A stretch of DNA of 64,000 bases from Alphaproteobacteria bacterium (GCA_028277405.1 JANQGH010000026.1:87676-151675); one strand, 5' to 3'; numbered from the stretch's first letter, positions 45,127 to 55,058 are shown. The notes: generated from the letters alone by a model not told the origin. Translations and numbers: made by a program.

Positions 45127-46278
45127 CTAGCCGCCCGTCTGTTCGACGGGTGTCACCTGGCCGCCGGGTCGTGCCCGTTGCACGCCTTCGACGACGATGG
45201 TTTCGCCTTCCTCAAGGCCGGACTCGATAACCCAGTCGCCGTCTATCCGGGCGCCCGTGGTCACCGTTCGTGCTTCAACCCGGTTTTCGGAGTCGACCAC
45301 CAGGACGAAGTAACCGGACTGGTTTTGCTGAACGGCGGACTGCGGCACCAAGGCGACGTTTTCGGTTTCAGCGGTGGTCAGCATCACTTCGACGAACTGC
45401 CCTGGCAGAAGCTGGCCGTCCGGATTGTCGAACACGGCGCGGATGCGCAGGGTGCCTGTGGTGATATCGACCTCATTGTCGATGAAGTCGATACTGCCCA
45501 GGGTTGGGTAAGCCGACCCGTCTGCCAACTCGATTTCGACGGTCGGCAGGTTCAACTCACCGGCCTCCATGGCGTCGGCCTGTGCGGCCAGGAGAACGCG
45601 CTCGGCGATCGAGAAGGTGACATACATCGGGTCCAGCGCGACGACCGTGGCCAGCACACCGCTGTCTGGCCCGATCAGATTGCCGACATCGACCTGGCTC
45701 TCGCCAACACGGCCGGCGACCGCTGACTGGATCTGTGTATAGCCGAGATCGAGTTCGGCCCGGGCCAGCGCGGCCTGGGCGGCAGCCAGCGCCGCTTCCG
45801 CCCGGGCAACATCTCCGCGCCGTTCGTCCAGCGTCGACTCGGCGATGTTGCCGCCTTCGAACAGGGTCTCGGTCCGCTGCAGCTCGGCCTGGGCCTGCGT
45901 CAACGTCGCCTGGATTCCCTGGACATCGGCGGTGGCGGCATCGTGCGCGGCCTGAAACTCCGCGTCGTCGATTCGGAACAGCAGGTCCCCTTCGTTGACC
46001 AGCGCGCCCTCGGTGAAGGCCTGCTCTTCCAGGAAGCCGGTCACACGGGCACGATACTCAACCCTTTGCGACGCCTCGGTTCTGCCAATCACCTGGCCCG
46101 TGGTGGCCACCTCCTGAAAGGCGATGGGCTCGACCACGACGGACGGAGGTGGTGCGGCTTCCGCGGCGGCCGCCGGCTGATTGCTTTCGGAATTGCATGC
46201 GGCCAGGAGGCCGGCGCCGACGATCAGACACAGTGCTGGCCAGCGGGATCGAACCCCCCTTAAGAACGCGACCGCCAT
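45127..46278 (-). CDS. RND efflux periplasmic adaptor lipoprotein (AcrA/MexA-like)
   Basis: 383 residues. The signal-lipobox sequence [15 protein letters not shown] sets Cys at position ~29, so it is anchored to the inner membrane. The barrel and lipoyl halves are seen in [25 protein letters not shown] and the hairpin [29 protein letters not shown]; the membrane-proximal part contains [18 protein letters not shown]. It joins the RND pump to an outer-membrane channel. First gene of the pump operon; the opposite-strand GT-like gene is divergent over 238 bases. Confidence 0.94.
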   Translation of the reverse strand: MAVAFLRGVRSRWPALCLIVGAGLLAACNSESNQPAAAAEAAPPPSVVVEPIAFQEVATTGQVIGRTEASQRVEYRARVTGFLEEQAFTEGALVNEGDLLFRIDDAEFQAAHDAATADVQGIQATLTQAQAELQRTETLFEGGNIAESTLDERRGDVARAEAALAAAQAALARAELDLGYTQIQSAVAGRVGESQVDVGNLIGPDSGVLATVVALDPMYVTFSIAERVLLAAQADAMEAGELNLPTVEIELADGSAYPTLGSIDFIDNEVDITTGTLRIRAVFDNPDGQLLPGQFVEVMLTTAETENVALVPQSAVQQNQSGYFVLVVDSENRVEARTVTTGARIDGDWVIESGLEEGETIVVEGVQRARPGGQVTPVEQTGG

Positions 46279-46516
46279 TCATATTCTCCGCAAGTCCATG
46301 CAATACAACGTGCGGTGGACAGTATCGCGTGACCTTGTGCCAGGCTAGCCACGTTTTCTGAGGTCATGCGCGAAACTTTCGAGGTTTTGCACGTGAGGCA
46401 TGCGGGCGGAGCTCGTCCAAACGCAACAAATGCGCGTGCCTTTTCGATCTTTCGGAGATAGAAGCGTCTTGTTTTCGCAGCCTATGGGCGCTGAAACGGA
46501 TTGAGGGCCAGCACAG

Positions 46517-47353
46517 GTGGAGCCTCAAGGCGATCAAAACGGCGCACCCGCAACGGTACGGGCGGCGGACGCGGAAGCCGAAGCCAAGCCGGTCGAGGCC
46601 AGCCTGTTCGTGGCCATGCCGACCGCCACGGGCAACGTGCGCGTCGAGACCGTGAGTTCGGTCGTGCGCATGACCAAGGCGCTGCAGGCACATGATATCT
46701 CGGTCACGTTTGCCAGCACCTCTCATGTCGAGATCGCGGCGTCGCGAAACCTGCTGGTGGCGGAGTTTCTGGCTTCCGGACGGACGCATTGTCTGTTCAT
46801 TGACGACGACATGGGCTTCGAGCCGCAGGTGATCGGCGACATGCTGGCCGTCGAACGGCCCTTTGTCGGTGTGTTCTGTCCAAAACGAGCGCTCGATCTC
46901 GATCGGTTCGGCAAGGCCTACAGCGAAGCCGCAAGCACAGGTTCGAAAGATCCTTTGCATACCGCGCTGGCCCAGTCTGCCGATTTTGTCGGCCGCCCGC
47001 TGCGGCCGACCGATGCCCGCATCGTCGCCGCGGAACAGGTTGGGGCCGGCATCCTGCTGCTGCGGCGCGACGTTTTCGAAACGCTGGACCGCGTCGACGA
47101 CACGATACCGACAGTGCCCGGCGCGGCCGGCGGCAAGCCGATCAAGGCCTATTTCGACCGGGTCTATCTGGAAAAGCGTGGTGGCTACCTGTCGGAAGAC
47201 CACAGCTTTTGCCATCGCTGGCGAACCAAGGCCAAGGGCAAGGTGTTCGCCTTTGCCGGCCGGGGTATCACCCACTTCGGCAGCTTTCCCTATCGGGCCG
47301 CCTTGGCGGATTTGCCAGAACCTGCCGCCGGGCCGTCAGTGCAAGCGCCCTAG
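46517..47353 (+). CDS. Glycosyltransferase-like protein, paralogue 1
   Basis: 278 residues from GTG 46517; the first 35 residues are disordered and the fold proper starts at SLFVAMPTATGNVRVET. A GT-A-like core is suggested by CLFIDDDMGFEPQVIG, where the Asp triplet can serve as a metal-binding DxD, and by later YFDRVYLEKRGGYLSEDHSFCHRW. No membrane helix or signal is visible. The next gene is a close paralogue, 16 bases downstream, so the pair arose by tandem duplication. Sugar donor and acceptor are unknown, and other metal-dependent transferases remain possible. Confidence 0.68.
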   Translation: MEPQGDQNGAPATVRAADAEAEAKPVEASLFVAMPTATGNVRVETVSSVVRMTKALQAHDISVTFASTSHVEIAASRNLLVAEFLASGRTHCLFIDDDMGFEPQVIGDMLAVERPFVGVFCPKRALDLDRFGKAYSEAASTGSKDPLHTALAQSADFVGRPLRPTDARIVAAEQVGAGILLLRRDVFETLDRVDDTIPTVPGAAGGKPIKAYFDRVYLEKRGGYLSEDHSFCHRWRTKAKGKVFAFAGRGITHFGSFPYRAALADLPEPAAGPSVQAP

Positions 47354-47369
47354 GTTCAAGGGGGCCGCG

Positions 47370-48104
47370 ATGGACAGTCCAGCCACGTCGCTTTTTGTTG
47401 CCATGCCGACGGCGACGGGTTCGGTGCGCGTCGAAACGCTCAGCTCCATCGTGCGGATGACCAACGCTCTCGATGCGCACGGTATCAAGATCACGTTTTC
47501 AAGCCTGTCTTATGCGGAGTTGCCGGTCTCCAGAAACGCCTTGGTCGCGGATTTTCTGGACACCGATCTTTCGCACCTATTGTTCGTCGACGACGATATG
47601 GCGTTCCAGCCGCAGGTGATCGGCGACATGTTGTCGGTCGAACAGCCCTTCGTCGGTGCGTTCAGCCCTCAGCGGCAGCTCGATCTCGCGATGTTCGCCA
47701 AGGCCTATGGCGAGGCGGAGGCAAGCGGCGCGGCCGATCCGTTGCAAGCCGCCTTGGCGGCCGCCAATGGTTTCGTCGGGGCTCCCGCGCGGCCGGCTCG
47801 CCATCGCGTGGTCGAGGCGGAACGGGTGGGCACGGGCCTGCTGCTGCTGCGCCGCGACGTTTTCGAGACCTTGGACGCGGCGGACGAAGCCATCCCAGAC
47901 GTGCTGCATCCGCGCACCGGCAAGTCAATCCGCGGCTACTTCGAACGGGTCTATCTGGAAGGCGAGGGCACCTACCTGTCTGAGGATGACAGCCTTTGCC
48001 ATCGCTGGCGTTACCACGCCAAGGGCAGGATCTTCGCGTTTGCCGCCCGAGGCATCACGCGCTATGGCGATTTCGCCTATCGCGCGGCGTTAAACGACCT
48101 TTAG
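47370..48104 (+). CDS. Glycosyltransferase-like protein, paralogue 2
   Basis: 244 residues, ATG 47370. Over its whole length it lines up without large gaps with the preceding protein: SLFVAMPTATGSVRVET, LFVDDDMAFQPQVIG, LLLRRDVFETLD, RVYLEGEGTYLSED and a common FAFAARGIT end. It lacks the 35-residue N-terminal extension. By eye more than half of residues are identical, so both probably act on related substrates, or one is a spare. Its stop overlaps the convergent esterase stop by four bases. Confidence 0.68.
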   Translation: MDSPATSLFVAMPTATGSVRVETLSSIVRMTNALDAHGIKITFSSLSYAELPVSRNALVADFLDTDLSHLLFVDDDMAFQPQVIGDMLSVEQPFVGAFSPQRQLDLAMFAKAYGEAEASGAADPLQAALAAANGFVGAPARPARHRVVEAERVGTGLLLLRRDVFETLDAADEAIPDVLHPRTGKSIRGYFERVYLEGEGTYLSEDDSLCHRWRYHAKGRIFAFAARGITRYGDFAYRAALNDL

Positions 48105-49060
48105 TCGCCGCAGCGCCCGCTGAGCACGCTTTCCAGTGCCGGAATCACGCGCTCGGCCCAAGACTCGATCGTGTGGCTGCCGCCAGCCGTTTGCCAAATC
48201 GTCGGCGTGCGCGGTGTCCTGCTGATGGTGCTGAGGAAATCTGACAGCCACACCCGATCGGCGTTGCCTACGGGGTCGTCGTCGAAATCGACAAGAATTG
48301 ACGTGGGCAGGTCGACGTGAGGCGATCGCCAACGTTCGGCCAGATAGGCCGCGATTGCAGGATCGCCGATGACGGGCGAGAGCGCGATCACGAGGCTGAA
48401 CTCGCGCGGGTGCACCAGACCGATTTGGAGCGCGCTGGCGCCGCCGAGTGACGAGCCCGCAATGCCTCGGCAAGCTCGATCTGCCCTTGTTCGATAGCGG
48501 CTGTCGATGACCGGCACGACGCCCCGGGCAACGAAATCGCCGTACTGGACGCCTCTTGCCTCGATCGATCCGGCCCAGGGCACGGGCGCAAGATTGCGCG
48601 AGCGTGGACCGCTGTCCGATGATATGCCGACCGCGATCATCGGCGGCAGCAGGCCGTCCGCCGCAGCCTGTGCGAACTGTTCGTCCACGCGCCAGCTGCC
48701 GTAGCCCTCGCTCTGTACGACGATTTGCGCGGCGACTTCCGGGCTGATCCCGGACGTGGGCGACCGCCAGCCGAAGATTTGCTGGCCGTCATTGAAATAG
48801 AACACGGGATAGCGCCGGCTGCGGTCGCAATCGTAGCCGGGCGGCACGTAAACGGAGATTCTGGCGGAATGGCCAAGAGACGGCGCCATCAGCGAAAAGA
48901 CGTCTATGCGGCCGGACATGTCCGGGCAGTCGGGCATCCCCCTCGCCGGTGTCGTCGCAAAGTGAGCACCTAGCAAAGCAGCGGCAAGCAACAAGCCGCC
49001 AAGCATTCCAAATGCAACGGTCGGAAGTCGCCTCATGGATCGCGCCATATTGCGCGTCAC
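48101..49060 (-). CDS. Exported putative esterase (enterochelin-esterase fold)
   Basis: 319 residues. N-terminal signal or anchor: LPTVAFGMLGGLLLAAALLGAHF. The hydrolase follows: ISVYVPPGYDCDRSRRYPVFYFNDGQQIFGW, a clear Fes-like stretch; the nucleophile elbow GIAGSSLGGASALQIG (Ser near 201); and a late catalytic histidine in GGSHTIESWAERV. It probably works in the periplasm on a soluble ester or a glycan acyl group. Convergent with the glycosyltransferase-like pair (four-base overlap). It is a distant relative of the two esterases of the ATP-grasp operon near 18-21 kb. Confidence 0.83.
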   Translation of the reverse strand: MTRNMARSMRRLPTVAFGMLGGLLLAAALLGAHFATTPARGMPDCPDMSGRIDVFSLMAPSLGHSARISVYVPPGYDCDRSRRYPVFYFNDGQQIFGWRSPTSGISPEVAAQIVVQSEGYGSWRVDEQFAQAAADGLLPPMIAVGISSDSGPRSRNLAPVPWAGSIEARGVQYGDFVARGVVPVIDSRYRTRADRACRGIAGSSLGGASALQIGLVHPREFSLVIALSPVIGDPAIAAYLAERWRSPHVDLPTSILVDFDDDPVGNADRVWLSDFLSTISRTPRTPTIWQTAGGSHTIESWAERVIPALESVLSGRCGD

Positions 49061-49130
49061 CCTGTCATGCTTGCTTACACTCTAGTTGCACCGTCCGCTC
49101 TAAGCTACCGGCCATCTACGCCTCCCGGCG

Positions 49131-51017
49131 TCAGTCCACGACCCGATTGGCGACATAGCTTCCGGGTGCGTCCTGCAGCGGCTTCAGCTCACCGTCGCCC
49201 GGCGTCCGGGCCGGCACCTTGCCGCCTGAGAAGCGGTTGAGCCACTTCTTCCATTCCGGCCACCAAGAGCCGGCGTGATGGGTCGCGGTCTTGAGCCATC
49301 CATCCGGTGCCTTCGGATTGCGCGTGTTGGTCCAATAGCCGTACTTTTCCGCGGCCGGCGGGTTGATCACGCCAGCAATATGCCCAGAACCGCTGAGACA
49401 GAACTTGACCTTGCCGCTGTAAAGCTGGGTCGCCGCGTAGGTGGCCTTCCACGGCGCGATATGGTCTTCCTTGGTGGACAGGATGAAGGACGGCACGTCC
49501 ACGGTCCGAAGGTCGATCGGCACGCCGTCGAGGCTGATGCCGCCGGGTTCGACCAGCAGGTTCTGCTGGTACATGTTGCGCAGGTAGAAGCTGTGCATCG
49601 CGGCCGGCAGGCGGGTGGAATCGCTGTTCCAATAGAGCAGGTCGAAGGGGAAGGGGTCCTTGCCCAGAAGGTAATTGTTGACCACGAACGACCAGATCAG
49701 GTCGTTGGCGCGCAGCATGTTGAAGGTGTTGGCCATGGATGCGGCGTCGAGGTAGCCCTCGCGATCCATGCGCGCCTCCAACGCGGCGATCTGTTCCTCG
49801 TCGATGAAGACGCTCAGCTCGCCCGCTTCCTCGAAATCCACCATGGTGGTGAAGAAGGTAGCGCTCTTGATCCGATCGTCGCCGTGCGCCTTCATCACGG
49901 CCAGTGTCGCCGCCAGAAGTGTGCCGCCGAGGCAGTAGCCGATGGCATTTACGTCCCGCTCGCCCGTCGCTTTTTCGATGGCGTCGAGGGCGGCCATCGG
50001 ACCGTCGCTGCGATAGTGATCGAAATCCACTTCGGCCAGTTTTGCATCCGGGTTGACCCAGGAGATCACGAACACGGTCAGGCCCTGCTCGACGGCCCAT
50101 TTGATGAAGCTGTTCTTCGGCTGCAGATCCAGGATGTAGAACTTGTTGATCCAGGGCGGGACGATCAGCAGCGGGCGCCGGGCGACGGTTTCGGTTGCCG
50201 GGGCGTACTGGATCAGTTGCATAAGGTCGTTCTGATAGACCACCTTGCCGGGCGAGACGGCGATGTTCTTGCCGACCTCGAACGCCGTCTTGTCGGTCAT
50301 CGAGATCTGAAGTTCGCCCTTGCCGGTTTCCAGGTCCGACAGAAGGTTCTGCAGCCCGCTGATCAGGTTTTCGCCGCCGCTTTCCAGGGTCGTGCGCAGA
50401 ACCTCGGGGTTGGTCATCACGAAGTTCGATGGCGCCATCGCGTCGACGAACTGTCTGGTATAGAAGTCGACCTTCTGGGCGGTCTTGGCGTCCAACCCGT
50501 CGACCTCTTGAACCGCCGACTGCACATAGCGCGCGGACAAGAGGTAGGACTGCTTGATGAAGTCGAACAGCGTGTTCTCGTCCCAGGCGCTGTCCTTGAA
50601 GCGCCTGTCCCCGCGCTCGGGGCTGACGACGGCGTCCGCTTCGCCCCCCATCATGCGCACGGCGGTGCGCTGCCACAGCGTCACATAGTCCTGCCACAGG
50701 CCCATCTGCGCCTGTGCCAGCTTGGCCGGATCGGCGATCATCTTCGCCGTCATCTCCATGAAGGCGCTGCCGATGTTCAGCGGGTCGAGATTCGGCGTCT
50801 CCTGGTTCGACGTGCTCGCCTGGCGTTGCAGAAACTCGCCGACCAGCTTTTGGCTGCGTTCGGCGATATCGCTCCAGGCGCGCCCCATTGCGGCGAGATC
50901 CGGTTGACGCACGCCGTTGTTGCCGTTCGAGCCGGGCTTGCCGTTGGTCTCGGCGTTCTTCGTTGGCCGACTTCGGGCGGGGGCTGTTTCCTTGGTCGCC
51001 ACTGCTATTGCCTCCAT
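49131..51017 (-). CDS. phaC: Class I poly(3-hydroxyalkanoate) synthase
   Basis: Polymerises 3-hydroxyacyl-CoA into carbon-storage granules. 628 residues from ATG 51017; upstream in-frame ATGs exist but the N-terminus MEAIAVATKE is the reasonable one. The catalytic triad is complete: Cys362 in the GYCLGG lipase-like box, Asp518 in EDHIAPW, and His546 in SGSGHIAG. The N-terminal 100 residues hold the class I-specific region (QAQMGLWQDYVTLWQRTAVRMMGG). No phaA or phaB is adjacent, so precursors come from elsewhere. Single gene, minus strand. Confidence 0.96.
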   Translation of the reverse strand: MEAIAVATKETAPARSRPTKNAETNGKPGSNGNNGVRQPDLAAMGRAWSDIAERSQKLVGEFLQRQASTSNQETPNLDPLNIGSAFMEMTAKMIADPAKLAQAQMGLWQDYVTLWQRTAVRMMGGEADAVVSPERGDRRFKDSAWDENTLFDFIKQSYLLSARYVQSAVQEVDGLDAKTAQKVDFYTRQFVDAMAPSNFVMTNPEVLRTTLESGGENLISGLQNLLSDLETGKGELQISMTDKTAFEVGKNIAVSPGKVVYQNDLMQLIQYAPATETVARRPLLIVPPWINKFYILDLQPKNSFIKWAVEQGLTVFVISWVNPDAKLAEVDFDHYRSDGPMAALDAIEKATGERDVNAIGYCLGGTLLAATLAVMKAHGDDRIKSATFFTTMVDFEEAGELSVFIDEEQIAALEARMDREGYLDAASMANTFNMLRANDLIWSFVVNNYLLGKDPFPFDLLYWNSDSTRLPAAMHSFYLRNMYQQNLLVEPGGISLDGVPIDLRTVDVPSFILSTKEDHIAPWKATYAATQLYSGKVKFCLSGSGHIAGVINPPAAEKYGYWTNTRNPKAPDGWLKTATHHAGSWWPEWKKWLNRFSGGKVPARTPGDGELKPLQDAPGSYVANRVVD

Positions 51018-51277
51018 TTCGCCGATCTGCCGCTGAATGATTGCGGTCAGGTGCGGACGCATCGGTCGCCTTATTACACGATCACCGCGCGCTTTGCCTA
51101 GGTTTCGGGGGTATTGCCCGGGGCTTTCGTGTGCGACACGACGGCTCGGATGCGGACAAGAGACGGATATGCAAACAGAGCAAGAGTTTCTTGGCACCGG
51201 GCGCGTCGCGGCGTATGCCTTCCTGCGCGATGGTGGCGCCGCCGTTTTCGGTTGGCGGTGGCCTGGACATGGTGGGT

Positions 51278-52402
51278 ATGGGTCGTAGGCAAGTGAGGGA
51301 AGTTGGTGCGTTGAATCCGGCTGTTACAGCCTTTTTCGGGGAGCCCGGCCGCCGGGTGGCGCCCAGGGTTGGCTCGATGGCGGTGTTGCTGGCAAGCGCC
51401 GTCATGCTGGCGGCCTGTACCGGGGGCGATGCCGGTCCGGTCGGCCAGACCGTCTATGCCGCCGATGTGGAGCCCACGGTTGGCCGCGTGCCAACGATCT
51501 CCACGTCCAGCCTGCCCAGCTATGCGGCTTTGCCGCCGGATGACCCGACCGGCGACGTCTCCACGCCGGCGATAGCCGCGCCGGTTGAGGTGCAGCAGCC
51601 CCCGGCGGAAGCGACCGCGACGGCGCAACCCCGCCCCGTCACGCCCGCGCCGACTGTCGTAGCGCCCGTGGCGTCGCCAGCGTCAGCAGAGCCCGTCGAG
51701 GCCCGCCCGCCCCAGGTGACGACACCGGCGCCGGCCACGCCGACGATCGTGCGTCAGCCCGTTCCCGACCGACCGATTGTCAGCGCGCCCGAACCCGCGC
51801 CAGCGTCCGTCCCAGCGCCCGTCGAGGAGACCGAAGTGGTTGAGACGGTGAGGGTCGTGCCAGACCCTGCCGCGCGGCCGGAACGCCCGACCGACTATCC
51901 CAATCTGGCCGACGTGCCGGGCAACCCGGGCAACCTGCCGACCGCGGACGAGACGGCGGCCATTCGCGCAGAGCTGGAGGCCGACCGCGACGCCATTAAC
52001 CAGGGTGAGACGCCGCCCAGCGTGACGGACGGTTCGATCATGCGGATTGCCCGTGCGCGTTTGGGCTCGCTGGACCCATCCGCCGGCGGCACCGCCAGCG
52101 TGACGTTTGACGCAGGGTCGTCGGCGCTGAACCTTGACGGCTTGGCCACCTTGCAGTCCGTCGCACTGGCGCAGCGTGAGACCGGCAGTGACGTTCGGCT
52201 GATCGGGTTCGCCTACGCCTCCAGCGAAACGAATCGACCGGTTGCGCTCGGCATTGCGCTCGATCGCGCCAACGCCGTTGCACGCGCCCTGGTCAGCTAC
52301 GGTGCCGACCCATCGGCAATCTCGGTCTTTGCCAACGCCCTGACCGATGTTACGCAACGGGATCTGCCCAGCAGCCGGCGCGTCGACATAACCTTGCAGT
52401 AA
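51278..52402 (+). CDS. Proline-rich OmpA-family lipoprotein
   Basis: About 374 residues from ATG 51278; ATG 51269 or 51377 are alternatives. A lipobox lies in MAVLLASAVMLAACTGG, so it is probably a lipoprotein. Residues ~60-200 are extremely rich in Pro, Ala, Val and Thr, a flexible linker. The C-terminal ~110 residues carry the OmpA-type peptidoglycan-binding fold: VTFDAGSSALNLDGLATLQSVA, LIGFAYASSETNRPVALGIALDRANAVARAL and the final SRRVDITL. Some consensus residues vary (for example the usual N-x-x-L-S-x-x-R-A is only partly kept). It tethers the outer envelope to peptidoglycan. Confidence 0.83.
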   Translation: MGRRQVREVGALNPAVTAFFGEPGRRVAPRVGSMAVLLASAVMLAACTGGDAGPVGQTVYAADVEPTVGRVPTISTSSLPSYAALPPDDPTGDVSTPAIAAPVEVQQPPAEATATAQPRPVTPAPTVVAPVASPASAEPVEARPPQVTTPAPATPTIVRQPVPDRPIVSAPEPAPASVPAPVEETEVVETVRVVPDPAARPERPTDYPNLADVPGNPGNLPTADETAAIRAELEADRDAINQGETPPSVTDGSIMRIARARLGSLDPSAGGTASVTFDAGSSALNLDGLATLQSVALAQRETGSDVRLIGFAYASSETNRPVALGIALDRANAVARALVSYGADPSAISVFANALTDVTQRDLPSSRRVDITLQ

Positions 52403-52450
52403 GCTAGACAGCCCGGATTCTGCGGCGACAGTGGCCGCCGCAACGGGGGA

Positions 52451-53686
52451 TTGGATAAGTCGGTGATCGACCAAGAATTTCATAAGATCAAGCGCCTGCC
52501 GCCCTATGTTTTCGCCGAGGTCAACGCCATGAAGGCGGCGGCGCGGGCGGGCGGCGACGACATCATCGATTTCGGCATGGGCAATCCGGACCAGCCGACG
52601 CCCCGCCATATCGTCGACAAGCTGATCGAGGCGGTGCAGAACCCGCGTACCCATCGCTATTCGAACTCGCGCGGCATTCCAGGCCTGCGGCGCGCCTTGG
52701 CCGGCTATTACGATCGGCGTTTCGGGGTCACGCTGGACCCGGAGAGCGAGGTTGTGGTCACCTTAGGCTCGAAGGAGGGGCTGGCCAATCTGGCCCAGGC
52801 CATCACCAGCCCGGGCGACATCATTCTGGTGCCCAATCCCAGCTATCCGATCCATATGTTCGGCTTCATCATCGCGGGCGCCGCGGTGCGCAGCATCCCG
52901 ATCGGCCAGGGTGGCGATTTCCTGGAACTCTTGGAACGGTCGGTGCGCCACAGCGTACCGCGCCCAACGGCACTGGTGTTGAACTACCCGTCGAACCCGA
53001 CGGCGGAAACCGTTGATCTTGAGTTCTATCGCCGGGTCGTCGGCTTTTGCCGCGAGAACGGCATCTACATCATGTCCGACCTGGCCTATTCCGAGATCTA
53101 TTTCGACGGCAACCCGCCGCCATCGATCCTGCAGGTGCCCGATGCGCGGGACATCGCGGTCGAGTTCACCTCGCTGAGCAAGTCGTACAACATGCCTGGC
53201 TGGCGCATCGGTTTTGCCGCCGGCAATGCCCGGCTGTGTGCAGCCTTGGCGCGGGTGAAGTCCTATCTCGACTATGGCGCCTTTACGCCGATCCAGGTAG
53301 CGGCAACCGCGGCCTTGAACGGCCCGCAGGACTGCGTGGCGGACATCCGGACGCTGTATCGAGAGCGGCGAGACACGCTGATCGACGGCCTGGCCGCGGC
53401 GGGCTGGGACGTGCCCAGCCCGGAGGCCACCATGTTTGCCTGGGCGCCGATCCCAAATCCCTTCGCGGATCTCGGCTCGCTGGAGTTTTCCAAGCTGCTG
53501 CTGAAGCATGCCAAGGTGGCGGTCTCGCCCGGCATCGGCTTTGGCGAGTATGGGGACGGGCATGTCCGCCTGGGCTTGGTTGAGAACAGACAGCGCATCC
53601 GCCAGGCCACTAAGAATATCAAAGCGTTTTTCGCCAATCCTGAAGTGATATCCGAGGCTGAAAGCATCTCGGCGGCGGCCCAATAG
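52451..53686 (+). CDS. PLP-dependent aminotransferase (AlaC/LL-DAP-aminotransferase-like)
   Basis: 411 residues of class I/II fold-type I. Lys244 in SLSKSYNMPGWRIGF holds PLP; other motifs are IIDFGMGNPDQPTPRHI, the YSNSRGIPGLRRALAGYY cofactor region and NYPSNPTAE. In alphaproteobacteria this gene regularly precedes hom and is annotated as alanine or LL-diaminopimelate aminotransferase; which substrate is used here cannot be decided. The start is uncertain: TTG 52451 directly after GGGGGA (too close for a ribosome site) or GTG 52463. Confidence 0.9.
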   Translation: MDKSVIDQEFHKIKRLPPYVFAEVNAMKAAARAGGDDIIDFGMGNPDQPTPRHIVDKLIEAVQNPRTHRYSNSRGIPGLRRALAGYYDRRFGVTLDPESEVVVTLGSKEGLANLAQAITSPGDIILVPNPSYPIHMFGFIIAGAAVRSIPIGQGGDFLELLERSVRHSVPRPTALVLNYPSNPTAETVDLEFYRRVVGFCRENGIYIMSDLAYSEIYFDGNPPPSILQVPDARDIAVEFTSLSKSYNMPGWRIGFAAGNARLCAALARVKSYLDYGAFTPIQVAATAALNGPQDCVADIRTLYRERRDTLIDGLAAAGWDVPSPEATMFAWAPIPNPFADLGSLEFSKLLLKHAKVAVSPGIGFGEYGDGHVRLGLVENRQRIRQATKNIKAFFANPEVISEAESISAAAQ

Positions 53687-53741
53687 CCATTCATCTCGGT
53701 CCTGGCGACCGATCGACGTGACAACCTATGAGCATCCCTAA

Positions 53742-55040
53742 ATGCCCGACTCGCTGAAAGTAGGTATCGCCGGCCTCGGCACTGTGGGTGGCGGCGTCGC
53801 ATCGCTGCTGACCCGCCATCACAATCTGATCGCAACCCGTGCGGGACGGACGGTGGAAATCGCGGCCGTGTCGGCGCGCGATCGCAGCCGCGACCGTGGC
53901 GTCGATCTCAGCCGCGCCACCTGGTGCGACGATGCGCTCGACCTGGTCGATCGTCCGGATGTCGATCTGGTCGTCGAGGCGATCGGCGGCGCCGACGGCA
54001 TAGCGAAGGATCTTTGCGTAAAAGCGCTGAAGGCCGGCAAGCCGGTGGTGACGGCGAACAAGGCGCTGATGGCGGAACATGGCGGCATGCTGGCGGCCCT
54101 GGCGGACGAGACGGCCACGAGCCTGGCCTATGAGGCGGCGGTGGCCGGCGGCATCCCGATCATCAAGGGGCTGCGCGAAGGCCTGTCGGCCAACGTGATC
54201 GACGGCGTCTATGGGATCCTGAACGGCACCTGCAACTACATCCTGTCGGAGATGCGCAGCACCGGCCGAGACTTCGACGACGTGCTGGAGGAGGCACAGG
54301 CGAAAGGCTATGCCGAGGCCGACCCCAGCTTCGACATCGACGGCGTCGACGCGGCGCACAAGCTGGCCATCCTGGCCGCCCTCGCGTTCAACGGCACCGT
54401 CGCCTTCGACGACGTCCATGTCGAGGGCATCCGCCGGATCGCGGCGCGCGACATTGCCTATGCCGAAGAGCTGGGCTATCGCGTGAAGCTGTTGGGCATC
54501 GCCCGGCGCCGGCTGGAAGGCGTGGCCTTGCGCGTGCACCCGTGCCTGGTGCCGCAGGAGGCGCCGATCGCCTCGGTCGAGGGCGTGTTCAACGCCGTCA
54601 TCGCGCAGGGCGATTTCGTCGATCAGGTCATGATGGTCGGGCCAGGGGCGGGGGCCGGGCCAACCGCTTCCGCCGTGGTCGCGGACATCGTCGATATCGC
54701 CAGGGGCTTCAAGCTGCCGGTGCTGGGCGCGCCGGTGAACGGCCTGGCGCCCTTGACAGCGGTGCCGATCGCGCAACGCGGCGGTGCCTACTATCTGCGC
54801 CTGATGGTCAGCGACCAGCCGGGGGTGATCGCAACCATCGCGGCCTTGATGCGGGACAATGACATCTCGGTCGAGAGCCTGCTACAGCGGGGCCGCTCGG
54901 ACACCGATGCGGTGCCGGTCGTGATCGTGACGCATGAGACCAACGAGGCGGCCATGCAACGGGTCGTCGATGCGCTGGAACGGGAGGAGGCGGTGCTGGA
55001 GCCGCCCCATCTGATCAGGATTGAGAGCTTGGTTCACTAA
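53742..55040 (+). CDS. hom: Homoserine dehydrogenase
   Basis: Reduces aspartate semialdehyde to homoserine for threonine and methionine. 432 residues with an N-terminal Rossmann motif GIAGLGTVGGGV, catalytic AYEAAVAGGIPIIKGLREGLSANVIDGVYGILNGTCNYIL, the conserved GYAEADPSFDIDGVDAAHKLAILA, and a C-terminal ACT domain (YYLRLMVSDQPGVIATIAALMRDNDISVESLLQRG, ~350-432) that usually gives threonine feedback. It lies between the aminotransferase and glpX in the same direction. Confidence 0.97.
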   Translation: MPDSLKVGIAGLGTVGGGVASLLTRHHNLIATRAGRTVEIAAVSARDRSRDRGVDLSRATWCDDALDLVDRPDVDLVVEAIGGADGIAKDLCVKALKAGKPVVTANKALMAEHGGMLAALADETATSLAYEAAVAGGIPIIKGLREGLSANVIDGVYGILNGTCNYILSEMRSTGRDFDDVLEEAQAKGYAEADPSFDIDGVDAAHKLAILAALAFNGTVAFDDVHVEGIRRIAARDIAYAEELGYRVKLLGIARRRLEGVALRVHPCLVPQEAPIASVEGVFNAVIAQGDFVDQVMMVGPGAGAGPTASAVVADIVDIARGFKLPVLGAPVNGLAPLTAVPIAQRGGAYYLRLMVSDQPGVIATIAALMRDNDISVESLLQRGRSDTDAVPVVIVTHETNEAAMQRVVDALEREEAVLEPPHLIRIESLVH

Positions 55041-55058
55041 CGGCAAAGGCAATTCCCA

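Noticed and set aside
46517..48104. Assembly duplication of one glycosyltransferase-like gene
   Set aside because: The two copies differ in many residues and in N-terminal length, so they are true diverged paralogues.
49275..51101. 608-codon plus-strand frame opposite phaC
   Set aside because: Shadow of phaC with GC-biased residues and no motifs.
51168..51288. Small protein starting at ATG 51168 ahead of the OmpA lipoprotein
   Set aside because: About 39 residues without family likeness, overlapping the start region of the OmpA gene; no evidence of selection.
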